A DNA stretch of 64,000 nucleotides from Prochlorococcus marinus str. SB (GTDB lineage Bacteria; Cyanobacteriota; Cyanobacteriia; PCC-6307; Cyanobiaceae). A program made the position numbers and the translations under genes. This document shows positions 17,516-26,832 of this stretch, in pieces. The stretch covers positions 1-64,000 of the forward strand of contig NZ_JNAS01000002.1 in assembly GCF_000760115.1 (NCBI RefSeq). Reading direction: 5' to 3'. Numbering within the stretch: the stretch's first letter is position 1; each line of letters starts with the position of its first letter. The notes beneath the pieces are model-generated. The model was not told the DNA's origin. It did not search any database and worked only from the letters and a program-made list of their open reading frames with translations.

Positions 17516-19024
17516 TCAATTATTAAAATATTTATTAATAATTTTCAATACATTGATATAACTAGGATTTTTTTTAGAAATTTGATTATTATATTGATTT
17601 GTTTTAAGGGCGTTTTGCTCTTTGTCAATAAATAATTTCTTATAAAAGTTTTCAATATCGTTAAAAAGATAATCTCCTTTTAATTTTTCATTTAGTTCTA
17701 AAGATGATTCAGATTTCACAGATTCTTGGCAAAAATTAGTGATTTCTTCTGAACTAATTAAAACCTTATAAATTTCTTTTTTTTCTTCTGAATTTGCATT
17801 AAAGCATAAATAAATCAGATTTATCATAGAACAATTATTATTATTGATTTTGAATTCTTTATAAATTTCTGGCCAAAATTTTAAAGATTTTAGACCTTCT
17901 AAACCTCCTTGACTTAGAGAGTATTTATCACACCAATTTACGAATTCTGATACCTCTTTTGGACATCTATTGAGTTGCAAAAGCATATCTGATAAAACTT
18001 GTCCTGCTTGAAAATTCCGTGTTGGTTTCCCTTCACTTGGAAGAGTCATACTCCCTAAGACATCAGCCTTAACAGCATTTAATTGAGAAAAAGTATAATC
18101 TCCTTTTTCACAAAATTCATCATTAATTATTTCCTTTGCACTAATTATTTCTTCACCATAACCAAGTTCTTTTAATGAAAGATATTTATTCTCTAATTTA
18201 TTTTCTTTTCTAACTTGTAATGATACTGATGCGGCCTGATCTAAACATTGAGTTAACAAAATCGTATTAATAGTAGGTAGCATTCCAGGCTTATCAGAAT
18301 GAAAGTTATTTACAAAACCTGCAAATATGGATGATATATTTTTTATTGATTTTATATATTGACATTCAATATTATGAACTCCAGGAGAAACTTGAATTTT
18401 CGGCGATAATTGATTTAAAATGCGAGCTCCTATTAATGCTGTTAGTGCATCAGGATGACAGAAATTTGCAGTAAAACTATCATTAGGATTTCGTAAAGCT
18501 CCATGACGGTGAAATCCTGTAAAAAAAGCTAAATTTGGATATTTATTACAGATAATAAAAGGGTTTTTATTTTTTTTATCAATGCAAAAGGAACCGACAA
18601 GACAACCAAGAACCACATTTTCTCTTTTTAAAGTTTTTCTGAGTTCTAAAGCATGTTTAACATCATCTTGTATATGATTACTATTTGAAGCAAGAATAAC
18701 TATCTTACATTTCAAGAGAAGATCTTCTAGATCAAAAGACTTTCTTTTTCCCTCCGAAGAATAATGTCCCATTCTCTTAATCTTTTCAAGAATCTCATTA
18801 TCCATATTGTTAATAACATCTTTTGAAAATGCACCTAACAAATCTCTATCTTCCCTAGGAGCTAATAGAATATTATTTGATCTTCCATGCATGGCACAGT
18901 TGTATGCTAACGATGCAGGATATAAACCGACACTGTAAAATCCAACTTTCATCTTCTCTATATCTTCAATCAATGAATAAAAATATTTTTTATCATTTAT
19001 GTTTTCTATAAAATTATTCTGCAT
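17516..19024 (-). CDS. GpsA-like NAD-binding protein
   Basis: 502 residues. The N-terminal half reads like a Rossmann dehydrogenase: MKVGFYSVGLYPASLAYNCAMHG, CKIVILASNSNHIQDDV, LGCLVGSFC. A middle segment with GVHNIECQYIKSIKNISSIFAGFVNNF recalls the Lys-containing helix of NAD(P)-glycerol-3-phosphate dehydrogenase. The C-terminal ~150 residues are low-complexity, charged and Asn-rich. The canonical GxGxxG is altered (SVGLYPAS). It is divergent from stpA across 167 bp, so a link to glycerol-phosphate or compatible-solute metabolism is possible. Distant homology, moderate confidence. Confidence 0.55.
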   Translation of the reverse strand: MQNNFIENINDKKYFYSLIEDIEKMKVGFYSVGLYPASLAYNCAMHGRSNNILLAPREDRDLLGAFSKDVINNMDNEILEKIKRMGHYSSEGKRKSFDLEDLLLKCKIVILASNSNHIQDDVKHALELRKTLKRENVVLGCLVGSFCIDKKNKNPFIICNKYPNLAFFTGFHRHGALRNPNDSFTANFCHPDALTALIGARILNQLSPKIQVSPGVHNIECQYIKSIKNISSIFAGFVNNFHSDKPGMLPTINTILLTQCLDQAASVSLQVRKENKLENKYLSLKELGYGEEIISAKEIINDEFCEKGDYTFSQLNAVKADVLGSMTLPSEGKPTRNFQAGQVLSDMLLQLNRCPKEVSEFVNWCDKYSLSQGGLEGLKSLKFWPEIYKEFKINNNNCSMINLIYLCFNANSEEKKEIYKVLISSEEITNFCQESVKSESSLELNEKLKGDYLFNDIENFYKKLFIDKEQNALKTNQYNNQISKKNPSYINVLKIINKYFNN

Positions 19025-19191
19025 TTTGGAAATTCTTTATAATTTTTTTTAATTTCTTACCAATACCAACATTTTTCTACATTAAAGCAATTTTTGACCA
19101 TAGCAAATTATTTATTATAAATATTGAATTTTTTAATTTATAATTTTACTGAGATATAGAAATTAAATTAAAAAAAGAAATAATTATAAAT

Positions 19192-20412
19192 ATGGAATAT
19201 TTGGCAAGTAATTTAAAGGCACAAAAACAATTAATTTCTTCTAAAAATATTTTAATTATTCAAGACATTGACGGAGTTTGTATACCTTTAGTTAAAGATC
19301 CAATGACTAGAGAATTAGAATCAAAATATATCTATGCAGTAAAAAAATTTGCAGAGGAATTCTTTGTATTAACTTGCGGGGAACATGAAGGTCCAAGAGG
19401 GGTTAATAGAATAATAGAAAGGAGTTTAAGAAGCACTACTGAGCCAAAAAAAAAAGAACTATATTTAAGAGGTTTAGCAGCCTGTGGCGTAGAGTATCAA
19501 GACAACAATGGTGAAATAAGTTTTGAAGGAGTCTCACAAAAAGAACTAAATTTTTTATATAAAGTTCCTAGTCTAATAAGACCAAAGTTTAATTTTATAG
19601 TTAAGAATATTTTTCCTGAACTTAGCCAAGAAGATATCAATTTTCACGCATTAAAATCAATATGCGAAACACGCTTCTCGCCAACAATTAATTTCAATAG
19701 TCTATTTGATTTAGTTAACAATGATTCTGATAGAAGAAAGCTTATTCAAATTAGTTTTGAAAAAATGATGAATGAAATCATCTTTAAAGCTGAATCCGAA
19801 GGCCTCAAAAACTCATTTTTCCTGCATATTTCACCAAATTTAGGAAATAAAAATGGTAAAGAAAGAATTAAACTTTCTTCTAAAGATGATATCGGATCAA
19901 CAGACATACAATTACTTATTAAAGGAGCAGTTAAAGATTCTGGAGTCTTATTTCTTTTAAATAAATTTATTGAGAAAAAAACAGGTAAAGCTCCTTTTGG
20001 AAGAGATTTTAATTTTAGAAACTCTCCAAATTCTATTACAGGAAAAATTGATTTATGCAAAAGTACTATTCATACAGAAGATATGCCTTTGATTGTAGGA
20101 GTTGGTGACACAATAACATCAAAAAAAAATAATGGTGAAAAAAGTTATTTGAGAGGAGGAAGTGACAGATCTTTTTTAGAATTTATACAAATATTAGGGA
20201 ATGAATTTGGTATTAATAATAAAATAATTTTTGTAGATAGTAGTTCTGGTGAAGTTGAAAGACCTTCTACAAAAAAAACTGGTTTAACAGGGATCAGTGA
20301 TCTTTATGACAACTTAAAGTTTGACTTGGTTTTTCAAAATGGTCCCAAAGAATATATAAGTTGGTTTATTGAACTTGCTAATAAGAGATCAAACTTTAAA
20401 AAAATTAGTTGA
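19192..20412 (+). CDS. stpA: glucosylglycerol 3-phosphatase
   Basis: 406 residues, close to the ~420 of Synechocystis StpA. Matches its landmarks: NILIIQDIDGVCIPLVKDPMTRE, FVLTCGEHEGPRGV, GLKNSFFLHISPNLG, LIVGVGDTITS, GGSDRSFLEFIQILG and VDSSSGEVERP. Removes phosphate from glucosylglycerol-phosphate in osmolyte synthesis. The partner synthase gene ggpS is not in this window, so whether it makes glucosylglycerol here is open. It is followed 39 bp later by the ArsS-type gene and is divergent from the GpsA-like gene. Confidence 0.85.
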   Translation: MEYLASNLKAQKQLISSKNILIIQDIDGVCIPLVKDPMTRELESKYIYAVKKFAEEFFVLTCGEHEGPRGVNRIIERSLRSTTEPKKKELYLRGLAACGVEYQDNNGEISFEGVSQKELNFLYKVPSLIRPKFNFIVKNIFPELSQEDINFHALKSICETRFSPTINFNSLFDLVNNDSDRRKLIQISFEKMMNEIIFKAESEGLKNSFFLHISPNLGNKNGKERIKLSSKDDIGSTDIQLLIKGAVKDSGVLFLLNKFIEKKTGKAPFGRDFNFRNSPNSITGKIDLCKSTIHTEDMPLIVGVGDTITSKKNNGEKSYLRGGSDRSFLEFIQILGNEFGINNKIIFVDSSSGEVERPSTKKTGLTGISDLYDNLKFDLVFQNGPKEYISWFIELANKRSNFKKIS

Positions 20413-20451
20413 CTTTTGAATTTTTAATGACAATTTATAAATAATAGATTT

Positions 20452-21384
20452 ATGAAAGAAAAATTCCCCTCAATATATAAAGAACCTATAGAAACATTGC
20501 AAATCAATATAGGTTATAAATGCAATCAGGCTTGTAAGCATTGTCATGTTAATTCAAGTCCTCTAAGGACTGAAAAGATGTCCAATGAAATAATATCTCT
20601 CATTCCAAAAATAATTGATAAGTACAAAATCAAGACTTTAGATATAACAGGTGGTGCGCCAGAACTTCACCCAGAATTTAAAAACCTTATAGCTAGTTTG
20701 AGCACAAAACAAATTGATATTATTGATAGATGCAATTTAACAATTTTCTTTGAAGAAGGTTATGAAGATCTTCCTCAATTTCTTGCAAAGAATAAAGTAA
20801 TAGTTACTGCTTCGCTACCATGTTATGAAAAAGATAATGTTGAGTTTCAAAGGGGTCTTGGGGTTTTTGAAAAAAGTATTAATGCTATAAAAATTCTTAA
20901 TGATCTAGGCTATGGAAAGAAGGAAAATGGATTGCAATTAAATCTTGTTTACAATCCTGTAAGCCCAATTCTTCCACCTTCTCAGAAAATATTGGAAAAA
21001 GATTACAAAAAAATACTATTCGAAAAATATAATATTGTTTTTAATAATTTATTCACAATAACTAATATGCCAATAAATAGATATGAAGAATTTCTAAGAA
21101 GAGAAGGGAAACTAAATAGTTATTACAAATTACTAAAAGAAAATTTTAATGAAAATAATTTAGAAAATCTAATGTGCAAAAAAACTATTAGTGTAAATTG
21201 GCTTGGAGAAATTTATGATTGTGACTTTAATCAACAGATAAATTTCCGAGAGAATAAAGGACCAAAATCACTTTTTGATCTATTGGATGAGTCATTTACT
21301 TTTGACTACAGGGTAGCTGTAAAAGAACATTGTTTTGCCTGTACTGCAGGAGCAGGATCAAGTTGCGGAGGTACTTTAAGTTAA
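20452..21384 (+). CDS. arsS: radical SAM protein of the ArsS type
   Basis: 310 residues. The radical SAM CxxxCxxC is in GYKCNQACKHCHVNSSP (about residues 25-32), then DITGGAPELHPEF, IDRCNLTIFFEEGYEDL, TASLPCY and LNLVYNPVSPILPPSQ. The C-terminal part is the DUF3641/SPASM-like end with MCKKTISVNWLGEIYDCDFNQQ and HCFACTAGAGSSCGGTL, cysteine-rich for extra Fe-S clusters. This matches ArsS, proposed to act in arsenosugar synthesis. No arsM is adjacent. Confidence 0.85.
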   Translation: MKEKFPSIYKEPIETLQINIGYKCNQACKHCHVNSSPLRTEKMSNEIISLIPKIIDKYKIKTLDITGGAPELHPEFKNLIASLSTKQIDIIDRCNLTIFFEEGYEDLPQFLAKNKVIVTASLPCYEKDNVEFQRGLGVFEKSINAIKILNDLGYGKKENGLQLNLVYNPVSPILPPSQKILEKDYKKILFEKYNIVFNNLFTITNMPINRYEEFLRREGKLNSYYKLLKENFNENNLENLMCKKTISVNWLGEIYDCDFNQQINFRENKGPKSLFDLLDESFTFDYRVAVKEHCFACTAGAGSSCGGTLS

Positions 21385-21390
21385 AATCTG

Positions 21391-21846
21391 CTAGATGCAA
21401 TTAGGACATATAGCTCTTACGTTTAAAGAGGATTCAATTAGTTTAAACCCATTAATTTTTGCTGCAACTTTACCTGCTTCTAAAACTTCTTCATTTTCGA
21501 ATTCTTCTGTTCTACCACACCTAATACAAATTAAATGATGATGATCAGGAGTTTCATTACTAAGCAACTCATATCTGTGTCCGCCCTCACTGAGTTCTAA
21601 TTCATGAAGCAAACCCATTTGCACTAAAAGTCTTAAAGTTCTATAAATTGTTGCAAGTGAAACTTTGGAGCTTGATTTAACTAACTTTTCATGTACTTCT
21701 TCAGCACTAAGATGCTTTCCAGAACCAATATTTTCAAATAAATTAAGAACCTTAAGCCTTTGAGGAGTTAACCTCTTCCCATCTTTATGTAAGCCGTCTC
21801 CAAGAGGAGATGTGATGACATTGTATTGAGAAGATAATGACAACAA
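21391..21846 (-). CDS. Fur-family metalloregulator
   Basis: 151 residues. Winged-helix N-terminal domain (RLTPQRLKVLNLFE, HLSAEEVHEKLVKSSSKVSLATIYRTLRLLVQMGLL) and a metal domain with PDHHHLICIRCGRTEEF and a terminal ICPNCI. The two CxxC pairs would form the structural zinc site, and the His cluster the regulatory site. Fur, Zur and PerR cannot be separated from sequence alone. Convergent with the ArsS-type gene at 6 bp. Confidence 0.92.
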   Translation of the reverse strand: MLSLSSQYNVITSPLGDGLHKDGKRLTPQRLKVLNLFENIGSGKHLSAEEVHEKLVKSSSKVSLATIYRTLRLLVQMGLLHELELSEGGHRYELLSNETPDHHHLICIRCGRTEEFENEEVLEAGKVAAKINGFKLIESSLNVRAICPNCI

Positions 21847-21960
21847 TTAACCCAAGGCTATTCTCAATAATAGCTCTAGATGAGAGTAAAACAACTTTTT
21901 GATTAAAAATGTTTACTAAAGTTGTTCAAAATACTATGTTGAATATATCTTTAAATACAA

Positions 21961-22530
21961 ATGATGAAGGGTCATGAAAAATCTTCTGACAAACTATCAC
22001 CAAAAGTGAATGCTTTACTAATCGTAGATGTTCAGGAAAAAATTTTAAGAGCAATATTTAAAAAGGATTCAATAACTAAAAACATCAAAAAGCTTATAGA
22101 TGCCTACCAAATTTTAGAAGAAAACATTTTTTTATCTGAACAGAACCCATTCAAATTGGGTGCAACGATACCTGAATTATTGCCCAAAAATGGATTTAAA
22201 AAAATTGAGAAAATGGAATTCAGCTTAGCTAACATTCAAGAATTTTTAGAAGAACTTAAAAATAAGAAAATTACAAATTTGATAGTTTGTGGTGTCGAAA
22301 CGCATATTTGTATTCAACAAACAGCCTTAGATTTTTTACAAAAAGGATTTGAAGTTATTCTCGTATCAGATGCTATGAGCAGTCGAAATAGGGTAGATCA
22401 TGAAATAGCATTGCAGAGAATGATTCAAAAGGGGGCGATCTTAACTACTACTGAATCAATAATTTTTGAATTATGCAAAACTGCGGATAGAAAAGAATTT
22501 AAAGAAATTAGGAATATAATAATTAGATAA
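21961..22530 (+). CDS. isochorismatase-family cysteine hydrolase
   Basis: 189 residues. The fold's motifs are visible: nucleophile-proximal Asp in ALLIVDVQEKIL, and the catalytic Cys in NLIVCGVETHICIQQTAL (about residue 117), followed by VILVSDAMSSR. Members hydrolyse isochorismate, nicotinamide or N-carbamoyl compounds. The substrate here is unknown and the gene stands alone. Start at ATG 21961; a second ATG follows at once. Confidence 0.85.
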   Translation: MMKGHEKSSDKLSPKVNALLIVDVQEKILRAIFKKDSITKNIKKLIDAYQILEENIFLSEQNPFKLGATIPELLPKNGFKKIEKMEFSLANIQEFLEELKNKKITNLIVCGVETHICIQQTALDFLQKGFEVILVSDAMSSRNRVDHEIALQRMIQKGAILTTTESIIFELCKTADRKEFKEIRNIIIR

Positions 22531-22607
22531 AGAAAAATTAAGACTGGTTTGTTATCTAGAGATAATTTAAAATTTTATTAAAGATAAATTTTAAGTTCTA
22601 TTTGAAT

Positions 22608-23639
22608 ATGAAATTAGTTAGTGAAAACTTCCTTCTGGCAATATCTATTTTTTTTATTGGAATTTTATTGTCGCTATTAATCTCTAAACTTTCAAAAATA
22701 TTCTTCAAAAAGATTTCCAAACGTACAAAAACAAATTTTGATGATTTTATTTTTGAGGTAATCTCTGGAATTATTAGACCTATAGGTTTTCTCCTCTCAT
22801 TTTATTTTTCAATTGACTATTTTGTTGCTGATGAAATAACTTTTATCTCTGTATTATTAAATATTCTGAAATTATTTATATTGATAATAATTATAAAAGC
22901 TCTCAACAAAGTTTTAATAAGATCTTTAACAGAATCGACATCGAAAATTAATGATTCCTCAATTAGTTCAATGATATCTTCACTTACTCCCTTAATAAAA
23001 GCATTAACATGGACTATTGGTTCAATCTTTTACTTACAAAATATAGGTGTTCAAATGACTGCTATTTGGGCTCTTCTCAGTGCTGGGGGTATTGGTGCAG
23101 GATTAGCTTTGAAAGATCCAGTTCAGGAGTTTTTTGAATACATAACAATTTTGCTTGATAAACCTTTTCAAAAAGGTGAGTTTATAAAATCTGATGGCGT
23201 CCTTGGAATGGTTGAGAGGGTCGGAGTAAGATCCTCAAGAATAAGAAGTATCAATGGAGAAGTAATAGTAATGAGCAACAGCGCCCTTACAAATGGAATA
23301 ATTTCAAATTACGCACAAATGGAAAAAAGAAGGTTAGTGCATAAATTAGGAGTTGTTTATGAAACCTCTCCAAAACTTATGAAATCGATTCCAATAATAA
23401 TAAAAAAAATAGTTGAAGAGACAAAAGATGCTTCTTTTGATAGGTGTCATTTTACAGATTTTGGTGACTTCAGTCTTAATTTCGAACTTGTTTATTACAT
23501 ACCAACTAATAATTATCTTGCTGCAATGGAAGCTCAACAATCTATAAATTTAAGAATTATTGAGGAATTTGCAATTAATAATATAGATTTTGCATTCCCA
23601 ACACAAACCTTAAATATTGAAAGTAACAAATCCAAATGA
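22608..23639 (+). CDS. MscS-family mechanosensitive channel
   Basis: 343 residues from the ATG at 22608; a TTG two codons earlier is less likely. Four N-terminal hydrophobic segments, then the pore-lining and beta domain mark: GGIGAGLALKDPVQEFFEYITILLDKPFQKGEFI, with SNSALTNGIISNYAQMEKRR. It would release solutes on hypo-osmotic shock. The 3' end overlaps the convergent SDR gene by 30 bp. Confidence 0.9.
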   Translation: MKLVSENFLLAISIFFIGILLSLLISKLSKIFFKKISKRTKTNFDDFIFEVISGIIRPIGFLLSFYFSIDYFVADEITFISVLLNILKLFILIIIIKALNKVLIRSLTESTSKINDSSISSMISSLTPLIKALTWTIGSIFYLQNIGVQMTAIWALLSAGGIGAGLALKDPVQEFFEYITILLDKPFQKGEFIKSDGVLGMVERVGVRSSRIRSINGEVIVMSNSALTNGIISNYAQMEKRRLVHKLGVVYETSPKLMKSIPIIIKKIVEETKDASFDRCHFTDFGDFSLNFELVYYIPTNNYLAAMEAQQSINLRIIEEFAINNIDFAFPTQTLNIESNKSK

Positions 23640-24611
23640 TCTACAAATATCTTTACTTAAAATCCAAAGTTTTGAAGCCAACTCATCACTATTTGCTTCA
23701 TCACTAGCGTTACTTTCAACTAATTTATGTTTTTTTCTAGCTATAAGTTTATTACTTAAATATATGAAACCAACATTATTTAAATTTGAATCAAGAACAA
23801 TTTCAGAAAGAATCTTTCCTGCATTTTCTATACTTTCAGAAATTCCTAAAATATTTTTTGCAGCTTTAGAAAAAATTAAATATCCAAAGAGATTAAAACG
23901 TTTACTGTATCTAAAAAAACCAGAATCATCATTTGGTATTACGAGACCGGGAGCCCAAGTTATTACAGAAATTTTACTGGAGGACATTTTTAATTTTTTT
24001 TCAAGTTCTTTAGCAAACAAAATATTACATAACTTACTATTTTTATAAGCTTCATCAGCATTAAAATTTAAAAATTGCCCAGTTACTTTTTTTCTAAAAT
24101 CAACTAGGTTATTAAGTCCCGCTTTCTTTCCTATATTGCCACCTGAACTTTTCGGATCGTGAACATCTGATGATGTAATAATGATTCTAGATTCTTCTTC
24201 ATCTCTAATAAAATCTTTCAGTACATTGACCAAGTAAAAATGTGCAAGATGATTTACCGCAAATGTTAGTTCTATGCCTTGTTTTGATACTTTAGGGTAA
24301 AAAGAGCCTGTATATTGCAATCCTGCATTTAAAACAACAACATCTAAAAAATTTTTTTTACTAATAAAGTAATCTTTAATTTTGTTAATATTCTCTAGAT
24401 CTGAAAGATCACAATTTTCAATAATATTTAAAAATTTAATAAGGTAATTTTTATCAAAATATTTCTCAATTTTTTTGAGAAATTGATTCTTTCTTAATTC
24501 GTTTTTTATTACAACATATAAAATATTTTTCGTCTTTAGTAAATTAATAATGGCAAAAAAACCTATTCCTGAATTACCTCCAGTAATTAAAATATGTTTA
24601 TTTTTAATCAT
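23610..24611 (-). CDS. short-chain dehydrogenase, protochlorophyllide-reductase-like
   Basis: 333 residues with the SDR TGGNSGIG nucleotide-binding motif, NAG in VVVLNAGLQ, and the catalytic YxxxK in EAYKNSKLCN. Its length and AVNHLAHFYLVN, TSSDVHDPKSSGG and WAPGLVIPNDDSGFFR segments resemble light-dependent protochlorophyllide reductase (POR) and its relatives such as retinol dehydrogenases. The POR active-site Cys pattern is not clear, so true POR is not claimed. Lysine-rich, AT-rich gene. Confidence 0.75.
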   Translation of the reverse strand: MIKNKHILITGGNSGIGFFAIINLLKTKNILYVVIKNELRKNQFLKKIEKYFDKNYLIKFLNIIENCDLSDLENINKIKDYFISKKNFLDVVVLNAGLQYTGSFYPKVSKQGIELTFAVNHLAHFYLVNVLKDFIRDEEESRIIITSSDVHDPKSSGGNIGKKAGLNNLVDFRKKVTGQFLNFNADEAYKNSKLCNILFAKELEKKLKMSSSKISVITWAPGLVIPNDDSGFFRYSKRFNLFGYLIFSKAAKNILGISESIENAGKILSEIVLDSNLNNVGFIYLSNKLIARKKHKLVESNASDEANSDELASKLWILSKDICRSFGFVTFNI

Positions 24612-24833
24612 TTAAATTCCTATTTTTTTTATCATAAAAAAATAAATAAAGTTTTTTTTATTTTGTAATCTTATAAATTATTGTTAAAACACCGAAAACT
24701 TAGTCACTAGTATTTGAGTAATTTGATTATTATTAATCTACTTTCATTATAAATATTGGATGAAATATATAACCCTAGTCGCAGAAGTAATAATTTGTTC
24801 CATAAATTTCTTTAATCATAAGATTTATATTTA

Positions 24834-26117
24834 ATGTCAAAAGAAAATATGCCAGATGTTCTTGTTTTGGGTGCAGGGCCTGCAGGTATGGCAATTGCCT
24901 CAGCTTTAGGAAAGGAAAAATTAGATGTTGGAGTGCTTTCTCCAAATGGACCAGATGAACCTTGGCCAAACACATATGGCATTTGGGGGAAAGAAGTTGA
25001 TCAACTCGGGCTTCAGGATTTACTTGAATATAGATGGAAGAATACTGTAAGTTTTTTTGGGCATGGCGCTTTAGAAGAACAGGACGATGAGAATAAAGCC
25101 ACGGAACATTCACTAGATTATGGACTATTTGATAAGAAGAAACTCCACAATTATTGGTTTAATGAATGCAATAAGTCTTTTATTAAATGGCATAAAGGCT
25201 TTGCAAACAAAATACATTTTGAAAAAAACAAAAGTACAGTAACCACAAAAGATGGCAAGACTTACTCTGCAAGATTAGTAGTAGATGCAACAGGATATGA
25301 TCCTATTTTTCTTAAATTAAAATCGTGTGGTCCCTTAGCAGTCCAAACTTGTTATGGAATAGTAGGTAATTTTAGTAAACCTCCACTTAAGAAAGGGCAG
25401 TTTGTATTGATGGACTATAGAAATGACCATCTTAACGATGAGCAAAAAAAAGAACCGCCCACTTTTCTTTATGCAATGGATATGGGGGATGGTAAATATT
25501 TTCTTGAAGAGACATCTCTTGGTTTAGTAAATCCTCTAACAATGGAAAATTTAAAAGAGAGACTAGAGAAGAGGCTTTCTTATCGAAATATATCAATCAC
25601 GAGCATGCAGCACGAAGAGCTTGGCTTATTTCTCCCTATGAATATGCCAATCCCAGATTTCAAACAACCAATACTTGGATATGGTGGTGCTGCTTCAATG
25701 GTACATCCTGCATCTGGATATTTAATTGGTAATGTTTTAAGAAGAGCTCCACTTGTCGCTAAGGCAGTCTCAGAAGCAATTAAAAATAAAAATCTAAGTA
25801 CCTATCATATTTCTAGAAAAGGTTGGGAAACTTTATGGTCAAAAGAATTAATTAGGAAGAAATCACTTTACCAATTTGGATTAGAAAAACTTATGCGGTT
25901 TGACGAGAAACTATTGAGAGAATTTTTTGGTAGTTTTTTCCAACTACCTAAAAATCAATGGTATGGTTTTCTAACTGATACTCTTTCTTTAAAAGAGATT
26001 GTATATGCGATGTGCGTAATGTTTATAAAGGCTCCATGGAGTGTGAAAAAAGGTCTTATGGTTATGCATGGTAGAGAATTTAAAATGTTACTTAGGATAA
26101 TATTTCCAAACATATAG
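24834..26117 (+). CDS. crtL: lycopene cyclase (CrtL family)
   Basis: 427 residues. FAD/NAD-binding N-terminus VLVLGAGPAGMAIASALG, then the cyclase marks PNTYGIWGKE, DATGYDP, QTCYGIVGNF, FLYAMDMGDGKYFLEETSL and GGAASMVHPASGYLIGNVLRRAP. Cyclises lycopene ends to beta and/or epsilon rings for the alpha/beta-carotene and zeaxanthin of Prochlorococcus. Neighbourhood (pcbA, downstream SDR) and my memory of related genomes suggest the epsilon-type crtL-e, but the sequence alone does not prove it. Confidence 0.92.
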   Translation: MSKENMPDVLVLGAGPAGMAIASALGKEKLDVGVLSPNGPDEPWPNTYGIWGKEVDQLGLQDLLEYRWKNTVSFFGHGALEEQDDENKATEHSLDYGLFDKKKLHNYWFNECNKSFIKWHKGFANKIHFEKNKSTVTTKDGKTYSARLVVDATGYDPIFLKLKSCGPLAVQTCYGIVGNFSKPPLKKGQFVLMDYRNDHLNDEQKKEPPTFLYAMDMGDGKYFLEETSLGLVNPLTMENLKERLEKRLSYRNISITSMQHEELGLFLPMNMPIPDFKQPILGYGGAASMVHPASGYLIGNVLRRAPLVAKAVSEAIKNKNLSTYHISRKGWETLWSKELIRKKSLYQFGLEKLMRFDEKLLREFFGSFFQLPKNQWYGFLTDTLSLKEIVYAMCVMFIKAPWSVKKGLMVMHGREFKMLLRIIFPNI

Positions 26118-26124
26118 TTTAAAA

Positions 26125-26832
26125 ATGAGAACCATACTAATAAGTGGAGCCAGTAGAGGTATTGGACTAAATATTGCGCATAAAGAATTAAAAGAAGGCA
26201 ATAGAATTAGTGTTGGCATAAGAGATTTAGAATCATTAAAAGGAAGCGCTATTGATCCCAAAAAATGGCCAGAAGGGAAAATTATAATCAACCACTATGA
26301 TGCATTAAAAAAAATTACAGCCGAAAATTGGATAAAGAATACCGAAGATGAATTTGGAGGATTTGATTCAGTAATAAATTGTTCTGGAGTATTATCGAGA
26401 GTTCCTTTCTTATTCAAGGATGGTGACGAAGAAGATATTTTAAATACAATAAATATCAATTTTTTGGCAATTTGGAATTTATGTAGGCTTTCTTGGGATA
26501 ATTTATGCGCCTCAGGCAGAGGAAGAATTATCGTTTTAGTTTCAATGAGTGGGAAAAGATCTAAAGGTGATTTAGCCGCTTACTCTTCTTCAAAGTTTGC
26601 TTTGATGGGATTATGCCAAACGATGAAAAATAAAGGTTGGGATAAAAATATAAGGGTTTCAGCAATTTGCCCAAGTTGGGTTAATACAGAAATGGCTCAA
26701 AATATCTCTTCCCTGGACAAATCAAGCATGACACAACCTGAAGATATTGCTGAAATATGCTCAACGATTCTGAAGTTACCTAACCAATCAGTTCCATTTG
26801 AAATTGCCCTAAATTGTAATTATGAAATTTAA
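26125..26832 (+). CDS. short-chain dehydrogenase/reductase
   Basis: 235 residues, classical SDR: ILISGASRGIGLNIA (cofactor loop), NCSGV in place of the usual NAG, SMSG Ser and YSSSK with catalytic Tyr/Lys, and a PSWVNTEMA loop. It begins 8 bp after the cyclase stop and is therefore probably in the same transcript, but its substrate is unknown. It shares the TTAA (26829-26832) stop overlap with the convergent GIY-YIG protein. Confidence 0.88.
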   Translation: MRTILISGASRGIGLNIAHKELKEGNRISVGIRDLESLKGSAIDPKKWPEGKIIINHYDALKKITAENWIKNTEDEFGGFDSVINCSGVLSRVPFLFKDGDEEDILNTININFLAIWNLCRLSWDNLCASGRGRIIVLVSMSGKRSKGDLAAYSSSKFALMGLCQTMKNKGWDKNIRVSAICPSWVNTEMAQNISSLDKSSMTQPEDIAEICSTILKLPNQSVPFEIALNCNYEI

